Shown: positions 24,489 through 36,409 of the stretch, in pieces | How positions within the stretch are numbered: the first letter of the stretch is position 1 | How the letters are laid out: every line of letters begins with the position of its first letter | DNA from: Paraescarpia echinospica | Lineage: Eukaryota > Annelida > Polychaeta > Sabellida > Siboglinidae | Direction of reading: 5' to 3' | Length of the DNA: 64,000 bases | Assembly (NCBI GenBank): GCA_020002185.1 | Contig: CM034544.1 | Span: forward strand, 1,641,616-1,705,615 | Notes under the pieces: generated by a model | Told to the model about the DNA's origin: nothing | The model's input: the letters and a program-made list of their open reading frames with translations, nothing else | Database searches by the model: none | Position numbers and translations under genes: made by a program

Positions 24489-25568
24489 TGGAAAGAAGCA
24501 AACATTATACCGTTATTCAAAAAAGGTTCGAGAAACAAGTAAGAAAACTATAGACCAGTGAGTTTAACATCAGTGATTTGTAAATTATTAGAAAGACTAA
24601 TTATAGATCACATGGTGGATTTTCTTGTTAAACAAAACTTGATAAACCCATCTCAACATGTTTTTTTTTTAAGCGAGGTCATGCTTAACAAATATGTTAT
24701 GTTTTTTGGAAGACATCACTAAGTGGGTAGATGAGGGATCACCAGTAGATATCGTCTACTTAGATTTTCAAAAAGCTTTCGACAAAGTACCACATCAAAG
24801 ATTACTGCTTAAACTAAAGGCCCATGGCATAGGAAATGGTATAATAAACTGGATAGAACAATGGCTGATTGACAGAAGACAACGTGTAGTAGTTGATGGG
24901 GAGGCTTCAAACTGGAAATCTGTATTGAGTGGGGTACCACAGGGATCAGTATTAGGTCCTATATTATTCTTAATATATATCAACGATTTTGATGATGAAA
25001 TAACAAGCAAGGTGTTGAAATTTGCGGATGATACAAAAGTGTTTAGAAGGATTAAAAGTGATGGAGATAGACAGCATTTACAAGATGATCTTGACAGGTT
25101 GATCAAATGGTCTGAAAAGTGGCAAATGCTGTTCAATTTTGGGAAATGTAAATGCCTCCACACAGGACATGGGAACGAAGAAGTAGAATATACAATGGGG
25201 GGTACTGTACTAAGTACTACTGTAAAAGAAAAGGACTTAGGGTTAACCATTAGTGCTGATATGAAGGTTTCAGAGCAGTGCGGAATTGCAGCTTCAAAGG
25301 GAAATCAAATCCTTGGATTAATTAGGCGAAACATAACGTATAAGGAAAAAGAGCTAATAATACCGCTGTACAAAACAATAGTTAGGCCTCATTTAGAATA
25401 TTGTATTCAAGCGTGGAGGCCATATCGCAGGAAGGACATAGATATGCTAGAAAGAGTCCAGAGGAGAGCAACTAAAATGATACCAAAACTGAGAGATCTT
25501 AGTTACGAAATACGCCTAAAAAAATGCGGATTAACAACACTAGAGACCAGGAGATTGAGAGGAGATCA
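24489..25568 (+). pseudogene. LINE C reverse transcriptase
   Basis: After two stops and a T-run (24661-24670) that shift the frame, an open stretch from 24694 carries [32 protein letters not shown] and the active site FADDTKVF, followed by the thumb (PHLEYCIQAW, VQRRATKMIP). It ends inside RLRGD, where LINE D is inserted. Confidence 0.88.
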
Positions 25569-25620
25569 TAATAATAATAATAATAATAATGTATTTATTT
25601 CAGACAATCATGATGTCCAT
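25569..25620 (-). terminator. LINE D polyadenylation signal and (ATT)n tail
   Basis: On the minus strand AATAAA is followed at once by TACATT and then about eight ATT units up to the junction with LINE C. It marks the 3' end of the element and its RNA. Confidence 0.8.
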
Positions 25621-25684
25621 ATATACAAATACATCAATAAAAGTATGTAAATAATATAAAAATACATAGATAAGAACAATATGT

Positions 25685-28480
25685 TTAAAAATTATATAAA
25701 TCCCGGACCCACTGGTGCCGCAGTTTCGAAGTACAATACACGTCGCTAGTTTTAATGCTATAAATAATGGGATTCAAAGACATGTCAATCCTATTCATTA
25801 AGCTAAAAATAGCCTTTCTGATTACACATTTACCCGAGCTGACATTAGCTGTAGCAAACATGTGGCTAGCGCTACATCTCATGGGCAAATTGTTCAATAT
25901 CCTGAAAGAGTTGTTATATGCAACAATGAATTGATGAAAATTAACTTTTCTAAAGTTCACCCATAACGCACACATATAGATATTACCAAAATACGCTGTA
26001 AATAGCTTATTTTTTACAGCAGTTGAACAAAAGTGAAACTTTTGACGTAACATGTTACTCTTGGCATACAAAAGTCTCACTTTGGCTTGCATGTCAGACT
26101 CATCAGACAAGTTATTAGAAATGACATGTCCAAGATATTTACAAGAGGTGGCAAAGTTTAACTTCTTTCCTCCTAATGTCATTTCTTTAGACAGATTTGA
26201 CTTTCTAGATTCAAAGTACATGACCAGGGATTTACTCGCATTGTATTGCACATCGTGCTCACATCCATATGAGTAACACATGTCTAGTAGTGTTTGTAGT
26301 CCTTTAGCAGAAGGTGCAAACAGAAGTAGATCATCGGCGTATATAAGGTGATTAACAACCATGTTACCAAGACTACAACCGATTTGTTTTTTGTGCAGTT
26401 GTATACTCAGATTATCCATATAAATGTTAAAAAGCAAAGGGGATAACTTCCCACCTTGCTTAACACCATTGCCTACCGAGAAGAAGTCCGAGTAGGTATT
26501 TCCCCATCGTATGCATACACATTGATTATTGAATTCATTGCTGAGTATTCTTAAGATATAGTTCGGTATATTTCGTTGTTCTAGTTTCGTTATAAGTTTA
26601 TTTCGGTTGACACGATCAAACGCCTTTGATGCATCTAAAAATGCGACGTGCATAGCTGAACCATGTTCAGTGTAGAACCTTAATAATTCCTTAAATGCAA
26701 ACACGCATAACTCCGTTCCATGTTTAGGCTTAAAGCCAAATTGATTAGGAGTGGTTTCCAAGTACATTTTCATTCTGTTAAAAAGAACAGTGTCTATTAT
26801 CTTCGAAAATATATTCGATAGACATATTGGCCTATAATTCCCTTTGTCGTTTACTCGTCTATTTTTGTCTTTAATAATTGGTACAATAACAGACTGTGAC
26901 ATTTCTTTTGGTAAATAACCATGCACCAGAATCGAAGACACAAGGATAGACAAAAGCACAGCGAGTTGATAATCAGCGAACTTAATATGTTCTGCACTGA
27001 TACCGTCCAGACCTGGTGACTTATTTTTTGAGAGTCCATTAATAATATCCATCAGTTCAACTGCACCAACAGTCATTCCTGTATTGTCAGTGGAACAGTC
27101 ATAACAAACTTTATCACATCGACTATCCTCCACATCATTAAATAAATGTTCATAATGATGCTTCCACATTGACCCGATGTTTACGTCACCGTGTATATTA
27201 TCAATGTTTGTCGGAAGTTTTACTTTACTGTTCGTACAGTGCTTAATTTCTTTCCAGAATTTGCGGTGGTCTTTCTGACACAACTGTTCTGCAATGTTAT
27301 CAGCAATGATAGTTTCTTTCTCCCTTTTACATTTTCTGATCGCCTGTTTGAATTTCATTCTGGATAATTTCATAACATTAAAAATGTCACCTTGTCTAGG
27401 TTTACCAGTCTCTTTCCATATACAGTAAGCATCACGGGCTGCACAATGAAGCTCTTTCACTCGCTCGTTCCAACCTGGTACAACATTATACTTATAAGCA
27501 CCTTTGCGATTTGACCGGAGTGTGTGACCACACCTCTTCAATGTAATCACGATAGAATTGTAAAAGTCATCGAGATCATCATGATGATTACAGTTATGAC
27601 AATTGGGATCATTGCATCTAACACCCGGTGGAACATTCAGTTTGCTCAATTCAACGTTCGTGCATTCTCTATATGCATCAATATCTTGTGGGTTTAATCT
27701 GTCCCACTGTAAGCCTTGCTTACTCTCATTAGTATTGCCACTACCACTAACGCATTCTGGTAGAATATCACTGTCTATGCTGAACGATATCGGGTGGTGA
27801 TCAGAATAAATAACATCATAAAGTATGGACATGTTAGATAGGCAATCCTTCGCATCCGCGGTACATATGATATGGTCTAGCCATGATGTAGTTCCCCAGG
27901 CAGAACTAACGTATGTATATGTGTCTATTGGGAGAGTATCTTGATCACATATAGCCAGAGTAAATTCTTTGCAGAAATCAAGTAAGATATTCCCAAAAAC
28001 TGATTTCTTGGAAATATCCGCGTTAAAATCACCAACAATAGTGATGCACGAGCTATTAATATTATTAACATATACAGCAATTTTGGACATATAATCATTG
28101 AACTTGTCCCTGTTTTCCTCGCATTCATAAGGTAAATATACGTTTAGTAGATAATACTCCTTGTTACCCCAACAAATTCTTATGCCGCATAGCCAATCAT
28201 AGCACTGGTCAAGAATGGTGATGTATTGATCAAGGGAATGTTTCCATAAAAAACCTACACCACCATACGGTCTACCAGTTAAAATACCACAAGATGCATC
28301 TACAGGAGAAACACCATAACCCACATAACCTTCGTGACAGGTGTTTAGTATATGGCAATCTTGTTTAGTGAGCATAAGCTCTTGTAGGCACAGTATATCA
28401 CATTCCATTAACACATCATTTAAGAAGGGCATAAAACCTTTAAATTCATTACAATTAAAAGATGTGATGTTAATTTCCAT
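25685..28480 (-). CDS. LINE D ORF2: endonuclease and reverse transcriptase
   Basis: 931 residues without interruption. The APE endonuclease occupies about residues 1-235: SFNCNEF, catalytic E34 in CLQELM, VGDFNADI (149-156) and SDHHP (226-230). A cysteine-containing linker (CNDPNCHNCNHH, 289-300) follows. Reverse transcriptase motifs are NYRPICLSNI (548-557), FLDASKAFDRVN (614-625), GVKQGGKLSPLLF (672-684) and the active site IYADDLLLF (713-721). The protein would nick target DNA and copy the element RNA in place. All visible catalytic residues are present, so it may be functional. Confidence 0.93.
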   Translation of the reverse strand: MEINITSFNCNEFKGFMPFLNDVLMECDILCLQELMLTKQDCHILNTCHEGYVGYGVSPVDASCGILTGRPYGGVGFLWKHSLDQYITILDQCYDWLCGIRICWGNKEYYLLNVYLPYECEENRDKFNDYMSKIAVYVNNINSSCITIVGDFNADISKKSVFGNILLDFCKEFTLAICDQDTLPIDTYTYVSSAWGTTSWLDHIICTADAKDCLSNMSILYDVIYSDHHPISFSIDSDILPECVSGSGNTNESKQGLQWDRLNPQDIDAYRECTNVELSKLNVPPGVRCNDPNCHNCNHHDDLDDFYNSIVITLKRCGHTLRSNRKGAYKYNVVPGWNERVKELHCAARDAYCIWKETGKPRQGDIFNVMKLSRMKFKQAIRKCKREKETIIADNIAEQLCQKDHRKFWKEIKHCTNSKVKLPTNIDNIHGDVNIGSMWKHHYEHLFNDVEDSRCDKVCYDCSTDNTGMTVGAVELMDIINGLSKNKSPGLDGISAEHIKFADYQLAVLLSILVSSILVHGYLPKEMSQSVIVPIIKDKNRRVNDKGNYRPICLSNIFSKIIDTVLFNRMKMYLETTPNQFGFKPKHGTELCVFAFKELLRFYTEHGSAMHVAFLDASKAFDRVNRNKLITKLEQRNIPNYILRILSNEFNNQCVCIRWGNTYSDFFSVGNGVKQGGKLSPLLFNIYMDNLSIQLHKKQIGCSLGNMVVNHLIYADDLLLFAPSAKGLQTLLDMCYSYGCEHDVQYNASKSLVMYFESRKSNLSKEMTLGGKKLNFATSCKYLGHVISNNLSDESDMQAKVRLLYAKSNMLRQKFHFCSTAVKNKLFTAYFGNIYMCALWVNFRKVNFHQFIVAYNNSFRILNNLPMRCSASHMFATANVSSGKCVIRKAIFSLMNRIDMSLNPIIYSIKTSDVYCTSKLRHQWVRDLYNF

Positions 28481-28483
28481 AAC

Positions 28484-29737
28484 TTAGTTCTTGGTGTTAA
28501 AGAATTTCCTCAAGTATACACCAGATGGCCAGTTGTCCGGGTCATAAAACTTAGATGCGTCATTGCATATAACATCAACCTTGAATGAGGCATAACTCTC
28601 ATGCTTAGTTTTTAGTTTCACACATTTGGCCTCGAGCTTATGCACAGACTTCACATACAAAGACATGTCATCGACAGTGACCGTAGGATCTAGTCGTGAG
28701 ACAAAGGCTGTCAGGAATCGTCCATCCTTTACTTTGAGCTGGTTACCGCATTTCCGCGTGCCGATCACCGCCTTCGAACCGTTACTGCGCCTTTTCTTGC
28801 CAGACACCAGCTTAAAGTCATCATCAACGATAGTCTTCCTTGGTTGTTTCGCGACACCCGGCGCACGGCTCCCGATAACGTTCGCAGCTGGTAGAGGTGT
28901 TATGTTAACCATCGCAGGGCTACGCTGACGAGTAGACGTAGATCGAATGTTACTCACGGTTACGTCTGCCGACGTGTGGCTCGGTTCGGCTGTGGTGACT
29001 GCGCTGATCGGCGGCAGATTCACCCGAAGCGTCTGTCTATCATCTGTCGTGAGCTCAGGCTTACGCTGAGGCCATATCACCGGGTCAGGTTCCCTCGATT
29101 TGACGGCTGTCATGTCACGCCGCAGATCCGCCATTTCTGCCCGCATCGCACGAAACTCGGTAATAATGTGACCGAAGTCGATGTTGTTGACGTCGAGCGG
29201 CGGCAGGGTGGACAAATCCGTAACCGCAAACACTGGCAGTCCCCTAGGCGACTTGTGCAGCGCCCTCAGTATATCTTCAATGTTGTTTTTCTCTTTATGA
29301 TGCCCTTGTCGGCGCCGGCCCTGACGCAAAGCAAGATTCTTGACGACTTCGCATTCGTATAAAGTCTGTTTAGCTGCTTCGATCTCGCTGGAAGTGAAGT
29401 GGTCTACGCACAACTTTACCAGCGTGTCATGCACCATGATGTCCATCTTGTTGAAGAGATAGCAAAGTATACTATTGCATACGATGTGAGTTTGGCCATC
29501 TGTCTGAACTTCGGCAGCACACTGACCACTGACCGGGGATCTGCAGTTCGCAGTGTGATCGCTTGCATTGTTCGAAGAGGCAGCGCCGTCAGTCATAATG
29601 GTTGTCATGCTGACGGGCGCTTGAGCGTGACCAGTGCGTTCACAGTCAGAAGAACAAAGCCGTGGCACGGCTGTGTTATGCAATATTACAGGTAGAACCC
29701 GGTCAATACTGGGCGATAAAATGTGGTGTGACCACAA
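28484..29737 (-). CDS. LINE D ORF1 protein
   Basis: Up to 417 residues. The first in-frame methionine is at 29737, but a later one (MTTIMTDG, near 29609) is as plausible because the preceding residues look unconstrained. Visible parts are a helical region around LFNKMDIMVHDTLVKLC, a basic stretch RQGRRRQGHHKEK, a short coiled-coil-like stretch (FRAMRAEMADLRRDM), a basic linker and a C-terminal block ending WPSGVYLRKFF. It likely binds element RNA. Its stop codon is followed by GTT and the ORF2 ATG, which suggests coupled translation. Confidence 0.82.
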   Translation of the reverse strand: MWSHHILSPSIDRVLPVILHNTAVPRLCSSDCERTGHAQAPVSMTTIMTDGAASSNNASDHTANCRSPVSGQCAAEVQTDGQTHIVCNSILCYLFNKMDIMVHDTLVKLCVDHFTSSEIEAAKQTLYECEVVKNLALRQGRRRQGHHKEKNNIEDILRALHKSPRGLPVFAVTDLSTLPPLDVNNIDFGHIITEFRAMRAEMADLRRDMTAVKSREPDPVIWPQRKPELTTDDRQTLRVNLPPISAVTTAEPSHTSADVTVSNIRSTSTRQRSPAMVNITPLPAANVIGSRAPGVAKQPRKTIVDDDFKLVSGKKRRSNGSKAVIGTRKCGNQLKVKDGRFLTAFVSRLDPTVTVDDMSLYVKSVHKLEAKCVKLKTKHESYASFKVDVICNDASKFYDPDNWPSGVYLRKFFNTKN

Positions 29738-29923
29738 TCATATAAAATGTCCCATAAACTCACGTTAAGATTCGATTTTAAAAGTACAGTCCCACTCCGA
29801 GTACAGATGTCTTCCAATTGGCTTAGTTCTGTCAGTCTAATCACAGCATTTACTCTTTCCCGCAGGTTAATATCGAGAGTCAGGTGTAGACAAACCACAA
29901 TGTAGACAGACCACGTTATGACC

Positions 29924-30186
29924 AGATAGAAGTGTTTAAAATATTGAATGGTTATGAAAATATTGATAGAAATATGTTTTTTTCAGTTAAGAAAGATAGG
30001 AAGACTAGAGGACATGAATTTACATTAGTGAAGGAGCAGTGTAGATTAGACGTGAGAAAGTTCTCATTTTCACAAAGGACTGTGAATGAATGGAACAGAT
30101 TATCTGATGATTGTGTGGGTGCTAGTAGGGTGAATATGTTTAAAAATAAAATCGACACATACCTCAGAAGGGCTGGATATATGTAG
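29924..30186 (+). pseudogene. LINE C polymerase C-terminal end, displaced by nested insertion
   Basis: About 85 codons beginning near VFKILNGYENID and ending FKNKIDTYLRRAGYM. They continue directly the residues cut off at 25568. The junction reads GACCAGATAG here against GAGATCA on the other side, compatible with a 5-bp duplication (GATCA/GACCA) with one change. Confidence 0.85.
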
Positions 30187-30283
30187 ATAAAAGGGTTGGA
30201 CTCTCGATAAGCCAAAGGGCTTCCTTGTCCACCTGCCATCTAGAGTTAATTCTCTGGATGGCAATCTTGTTAAATCTTGTTAA

Positions 30284-33200
30284 CGTATTCATGTGTTTGA
30301 CTGCTATACACATGATATATGAGATTAGGAAAGATAGAGCTACAGGGAAACCTGTCTTGGTAGGATAACATATCCATGTGTTTGACTGCTATACACATGA
30401 TATATGAGACAAGGAAAGACAAAGCTACAGGGAAACCTGTCTTGGCAGGATAACATATCCATGTGTTTGACTGCTATACACATGATATATGAGACAAGGA
30501 AAGATAGAGCTACAGTGAAACCTGTCTTGGTAGGATAACATATCCATGTGTTTGACTGCTATACACATGATATATGAGACAAGGAAAGACAAAGCTACAG
30601 GGAAACCTGTCTTGGCAGGATAACATATCCATGTGTTTGACTGCTATACACATGATATATGAGAAAAGGAAAGATAGAGCTACAGTGAAACCTGTCTTGG
30701 TAGGATAACATATTCATGTGTTTGACTGCAATACACATGATATATGAGACAAGGAAAGATAGAGCTACAGTGAAACCTGTCTTGGTAGGATAACATATTC
30801 ATGTGTCTGACTGCTATACACATGATATGTGAGACAAGGAAAGATAGAGCTACAGTGAAATATGTCTTGGTAAGATAACATATTCATGTGTTTGACTGCT
30901 ATACACATGATATACGAGACAAGGAAAGATAGAGCTACAGTGAAACCTGTCTTGGCAGGATAACATATCCATGTGTCTGACTGCTATACACATGATATAT
31001 GAGACAAGGAAAGACAGAGCTACAGTGAAACCTGTCTTGGCAGGATAACATATTCATGTGTTTGACTGCTATACACATGATATACGAGACAAGGAAAGAT
31101 AGAGCTACAGTGAAACCTGTCTTGGTAGGATAACATATTCATGTGTTTGACTGCTATACACAAGATATATGAGACAACAAAAGATAGAGCTACAGTGAAA
31201 CCTGTCTTGGTAGGATAACATATTCATGTGTCTGACTGCTATACACATGATATATGAGACAAGGAAAGATAGAGCTACAGTGAAACCTGTCTTGGTAGGA
31301 TAACATATCCATGTGTTTGACTGCTATACACATGATATATGAGACAAGGAAAGACAGAGCTACAGTGAAACCTGTCTTGGCAGGATAACATATCCATGTG
31401 TTTGACTGCTATACACATGATATATGAGACAAGGAAAGATAGAGCTACAGTGAAACCTGTCTTGGTAGGATAACATATCCATGTGTTTGACTGCTATACA
31501 CATGATATATGAGACAAGGAAAGACAGAGCTACAGTGAAACCTGTCTTGGTAGGATAACATATCCATGTGTTTGACTGCTATACACATGATATATAAGAC
31601 AAGGAAAGACAGAGCTACAGTGAAACCTGTCTTGGCAGGATAACATATCCATGTGTTTGACTGCTATACACATGATATACGAGACAAGGAAAGATAGAGC
31701 TACAGTGAAACCTGTCTTGGTAGGATAACATATTCATGTGTTTGACTGCTATACACATGATATATGAGACAACAAAAGATAGAGCTACAGTGAACCCTGT
31801 CTTGGTAGGATAACATATTCATGTGTTTGACTGCTATACACATGATATATGAGACAAGGAAAGATAGAGCTACAGTGAAACCTGTCTTGGTAGGATAACA
31901 TATTCATGTGTCTGACTGCTATACACATGATATGTGAGACAAGGAAAGATAGAGCTACAGTGAAATATGTCTTGGTAAGATAACATATTCATGTGTTTGA
32001 CTGCTATACACATGATATATGAGACAAGGAAAGACAGAGCTACAGTGAAACCTGTCTTGGCAGGATAACATATCCATGTGTTTGACTGCTGTACACAATA
32101 TATATGAGACAAGGAAAGACAGAGCTACAGTGAAACCTGTCTTGGCAGAATAACATATCCATGTGTTTGACTGCTATACACATGATATACGAGACAAGGA
32201 AAGATAGAATTACAGTGAAACCTCTCTTGGCAGGATAACATATTCATGTGTTTGACTGCTAAACACATGATATATGAGACAAGGAAAGATAGAGCTACAG
32301 GGAAACCTGTCTTGGCAGGATAACATATTCATTTGTTTGACTGCTATACACTTGATATATGAGACAAGGAAAGATAGAGCAACAGTAAAACCTGTCTTGG
32401 CAGGATAACATATCCATGTGTTTGACTGCTATACACTTGATGTATGAGACAAGGAAAGATAGAGCTACAGTGAAACCTGTCTTGGCAGGATAACATATCC
32501 ATGTGTTTGACTGCTGTACACATGATATACGAGACAAGGAAAGACAGAGTTACAGTGAAACCTGTCTTGGCAGGATAAAATATCCATGTGTTTGACTGCT
32601 ATAAACATGATATACGAGACAAGGAAAGATAGAACTACAGTGAAACCTGTCTTGGCAGGATAACATGTTCATGTGTTTGACTGTTATACACATGATATAT
32701 CAGACAAGGAAAGATAGTCCTACAGGGAAACCTGTCTTGGTAGGATAACATATCCATGTGTTTGACTGCTATACACATGATATATGAGACAAGGAAAGAT
32801 AGAGCTACAGTGAAACCTGTCTTGGTAGGATAACATATTCATGTGTTTGACTGCTATACACATGACATATGAGACAAGGAAAGATAGAGCTACAGTGAAA
32901 CCTGTCTTGGTAGGATAACATATTCATGTGTTTGACTGCTATACACATGATATATGAGACAAGGAAAGATAGAACTACAGTGAAACCTGTCTTGGCAGGA
33001 TAACATATTCATGTGTTTGACTGCTATACACATGATATGTGAGAAAAGGAAAGATAGAACTACAGTGAAACCTGTCTTGGTAGGATAACATATCCATGTG
33101 TTTGACTGCTATACACATGATATACGAGACAAGGAAAGATAGAGCTAGAGTGAAACCTGTCTTGGTAGGATAACATATTCATGTGTCTGACTGCTATACA

Positions 33201-35697
33201 CATGATATGTGAGACAAGGAAAGATAGAGCTACAGTGAAATATGTCTTGGTAAGATAACATATTCATGTGTTTGACTGCTATACACATGATATATGAGAC
33301 AAGGAAAGACAGAGCTACAGTGAAAAATGTCTTGGCAGGATAACATATCCATGTGTTTGACTGCTGTACACAATATATATGAGACAAGGAAAGACAGAGC
33401 TACAGTGAAACCTGTCTTGGCAGAATAACATATCCATGTGTTTGACTGCTATACACATGATATACGAGACAAGGAAAGATAGAATTACAGGGAAACCTCT
33501 CTTGGCAGGATAACATATTCATGTGTTTGACTGCTAAACACATGATATATGAGACAAGGAAAGATAGAGCTACAGGGAAACCTGTCTTGGCAGGATAACA
33601 TATTCATTTGTTTGACTGCTATACACTTGATATATGAGACAAGGAAAGATAGAGCAACAGTAAAACCTGTCTTGGCAGGATAACATATCCATGTGTTTGA
33701 CTGCTATACACTTGATGTATGAGACAAGGAAAGATAGAGCTACAGTGAAACCTGTCTTGGCAGGATAACATATCCATGTGTTTGACTGCTGTACACATGA
33801 TATACGAGACAAGGAAAGACAGAGTTACAGTGAAACCTGTCTTGGCAGGATAAAATATCCATGTGTTTGACTGCTATAAACATGATATACGAGACAAGGA
33901 AAGATAGAACTACAGTGAAACCTGTCTTGGCAGGATAACATGTTCATGTGTTTGACTGTTATACACATGATATATCAGACAAGGAAAGATAGTCCTACAG
34001 GGAAACCTGTCTTGGTAGGATAACATATACATGTGTTTGACTGCTATACACATGATATATGAGACAAGGAAAGATAGAGCTACAGTGAAACCTGTCTTGG
34101 TAGGATAACATATTCATGTGTTTGACTGCTATACACATGACATATGAGACAAGGAAAGATAGAGCTACAGTGAAACCTGTCTTGGTAGGATAACATATTC
34201 ATGTGTTTGACTGCTATACACATGATATATGAGACAAGGAAAGATAGAACTACAGTGAAACCTGTCTTGGCAGGATAACATATTCATGTGTTTGACTGCT
34301 ATACACATGATATGTGAGAAAAGGAAAGATAGAACTACAGTGAAACCTGTCTTGGTAGGATAACATATCCATGTGTTTGACTGCTATACACATGATATAA
34401 CAGACAAGGAAAGATAGAGCTACAGTGAAACCTGTCTTGGCAGGATAACATATTCATGTGTTTGACTGCTGTACACATGATATATGAGACAAGGAAAGAC
34501 AAAGCTACAGGGAAACCTGTCTTGGCAGGATAACATATCCATTTGTTTGACTGCTATACACATCATATATGAGACAAGGAAAGACAGAGCTACAGGGAAA
34601 CCTGTCTTGGTAGGATAACATATCCATGTGTTTGACTGCTGTACATATGATACATGAGACAAGGAAAGACAGAGCTACAGTGAAACCTGTCTTGGTAGGA
34701 TAACATATCCATGTGTTTGACTGCTATACACATGGTATATGAGACAAGGAAAGACAGAGCTACAGTGAAACCTGTCTTGGTAGGATAACATAGTCATGTG
34801 TTTGACTGCTATACACATGATATATGAGACAAGGAAAGACAGAGCTACAGTGAAACCTGTCTTGGTAGGATAACATATTCATGTGTTTGACTGCTATACA
34901 CATGATATATGAGACAAGGAAAGATAGAACTACATTAAAACCTGTCTTGGCAGGATAACATATTCATGTGTTTGACTGCTATACACATGATATGTGAGAA
35001 AAGGAAAGATAGAACTACAGTGAAACCTGTCTTGGTAGGATAACATATCCATGTGTTTGACTGCTATACACATGATATACGAGACAAGGAAAGATAGAGC
35101 TACAGTGAAACCTGTCTTGGCAGGATAACATATTCATGTGTTTGACTGCTGTACACATGATATATGAGACAAGGAAAGACAAAGCTACATGGAAACCTGT
35201 CTTGGCAGGATAACATATCCATTTGTTTGACTGCTATACACATCATATATGAGACAAGGAAAGACAGAGCTACAGGGAAACCTGTCTTGGTAGGATAACA
35301 TATCCATGTGTTTGACTGCTGTACATATGATACATGAGACAAGGAAAGACAGAGCTACAGTGAAACCTGTCTTGGTAGGATAACATATCCATGTGTCTGA
35401 CTGCTATATACATGATATACGAGACAAGGAAAGATAGAACTACGGTGAAACCTGTCTTGGCAGGATAACATATTCATGTGTTTGACTGCTATACACATGA
35501 TATATGAGACAATGAAAGATAGAGCTACAGGGAAACCTGTCTTGGTAGGATAACAGATCCATGTGTTTGACTGCTATACACATGATATATGAGACAAGGA
35601 AAGATAGAGCTACAGTGAAACCTGTCTTGGCAGGATAACATATTCATGTGTTTGACTGCTATACACATGATATATGAGACAAGGAAAGATAGACCAT
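30284..35697 (+). repeat. 85-bp satellite array, about 64 copies
   Basis: The unit contains CATGTGTTTGACTGCTATAC, ACATGATATATGAGACAAGG, then GAAACCTGTCTTGGTAGG. CATGTGT and ACACATG form a 7-bp inverted repeat in each unit. Rare variants recur at spacings that are multiples of 85: GAAATATGTCTTGGTAAG at 30857, 31962 and 33237 (13 and 15 units), and blocks at 31870/33145 and 32295/33570 (15 units each), and 34420/35100 (8 units). This shows higher-order duplication. The array starts at the tail of LINE C. Confidence 0.97.
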
Positions 35698-35706
35698 AAC
35701 ATACTT

Positions 35707-35832
<126 letters not shown>

Positions 35833-35904
35833 GATGGGTAAAAAGCCCCCTCTGGAGCAAGTCGCCCTCCCACCTGATGGAGCTGAAAGACTAGAAAATA
35901 AATG

Positions 35905-36084
35905 AATGAGTTGTATCTGACTCTAACATGTCATAGGGTTGGGAGGAGTGGGTAGAGGAAGGGAGAATGGAGGAAGGGGTGAGTGAGTTGTATCTGACCC
36001 TGACATGTGACAGGGTTGGGAGGAGTGGGTAGAGGAAGGGAAACTGAAGGTAGGGATGAATGAGTTGTATCTGACCCTGACATG
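35905..36084. repeat. 79-bp tandem repeat, about 2.3 copies
   Basis: Repeats begin GAGTTGTATCTGACCCTGAC and contain GGGTTGGGAGGAGTGGGTAG. Small differences separate the copies. Confidence 0.85.
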
Positions 36085-36409
36085 AGGACTAGCGTTTGTC
36101 TTGTTGGAAAGTTTCGCCCTCGGGGTGAATCTAAAGGAAGGCCGTCAGGTGGTACGCACGGAGAGTGTCGATGTATCGTTGTGCACTGACGTCACAATCA
36201 TTAACTACAATAAGAGTTCAGTGATGTCTGGACGTGTTCTATACATTACATTGAGGCCACTGCACTGGTCAATAGATGGCTGTGAATGATGGACCGTGAA
36301 ATACACTATCGAGGACTCTCGAGATAACTAAAAACAACACAGAAATAACACACTTGTTCAACTGAACATTTTGTTTTGATGAGATCACACCATCAGCCAC
36401 ATTGCATCA
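36085..36409. other. unassigned spacer
   Basis: No recognised feature. Confidence 0.4.

Larger units (their letters stand above)
25569..29923 (-). mobile_element. full-length LINE with both ORFs open (LINE D), nested in LINE C
   Basis: About 4.35 kb on the minus strand: 5' UTR with two similar 16-bp words (GTGGTCTGTCTACATT, GTGGTTTGTCTACACC), ORF1 of up to 417 codons, a 3-nt gap, ORF2 of 931 codons, AATAAA and an (ATT)n tail. It lies inside older LINE C and has no internal stops, so it is the youngest insertion of this cluster. The clade is uncertain; the ORF2 has an APE endonuclease and no RNase H that I can see. Confidence 0.9.
22930..30283 (+). mobile_element. decayed CR1-like LINE split by a nested LINE (LINE C)
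   Basis: ORF2 runs on the plus strand from about 22949 to 25568, stops in the codons for LRGD, and continues at about 29924 with the remaining C-terminal residues up to 30186. The insert between is LINE D. The 3' UTR contains a GCC...GGC hairpin near 30208-30222 and the tail is two ATCTTGTTAA-like units ending about 30283. A second copy of the same family lies at 48089-49535. Confidence 0.88.

Noticed and set aside
31870..35342. Repeated 80-codon frames on the minus strand, identical at several positions
   Set aside because: By-product of the 85-bp satellite read over three units (255 bp). They were useful only to reveal higher-order spacing.
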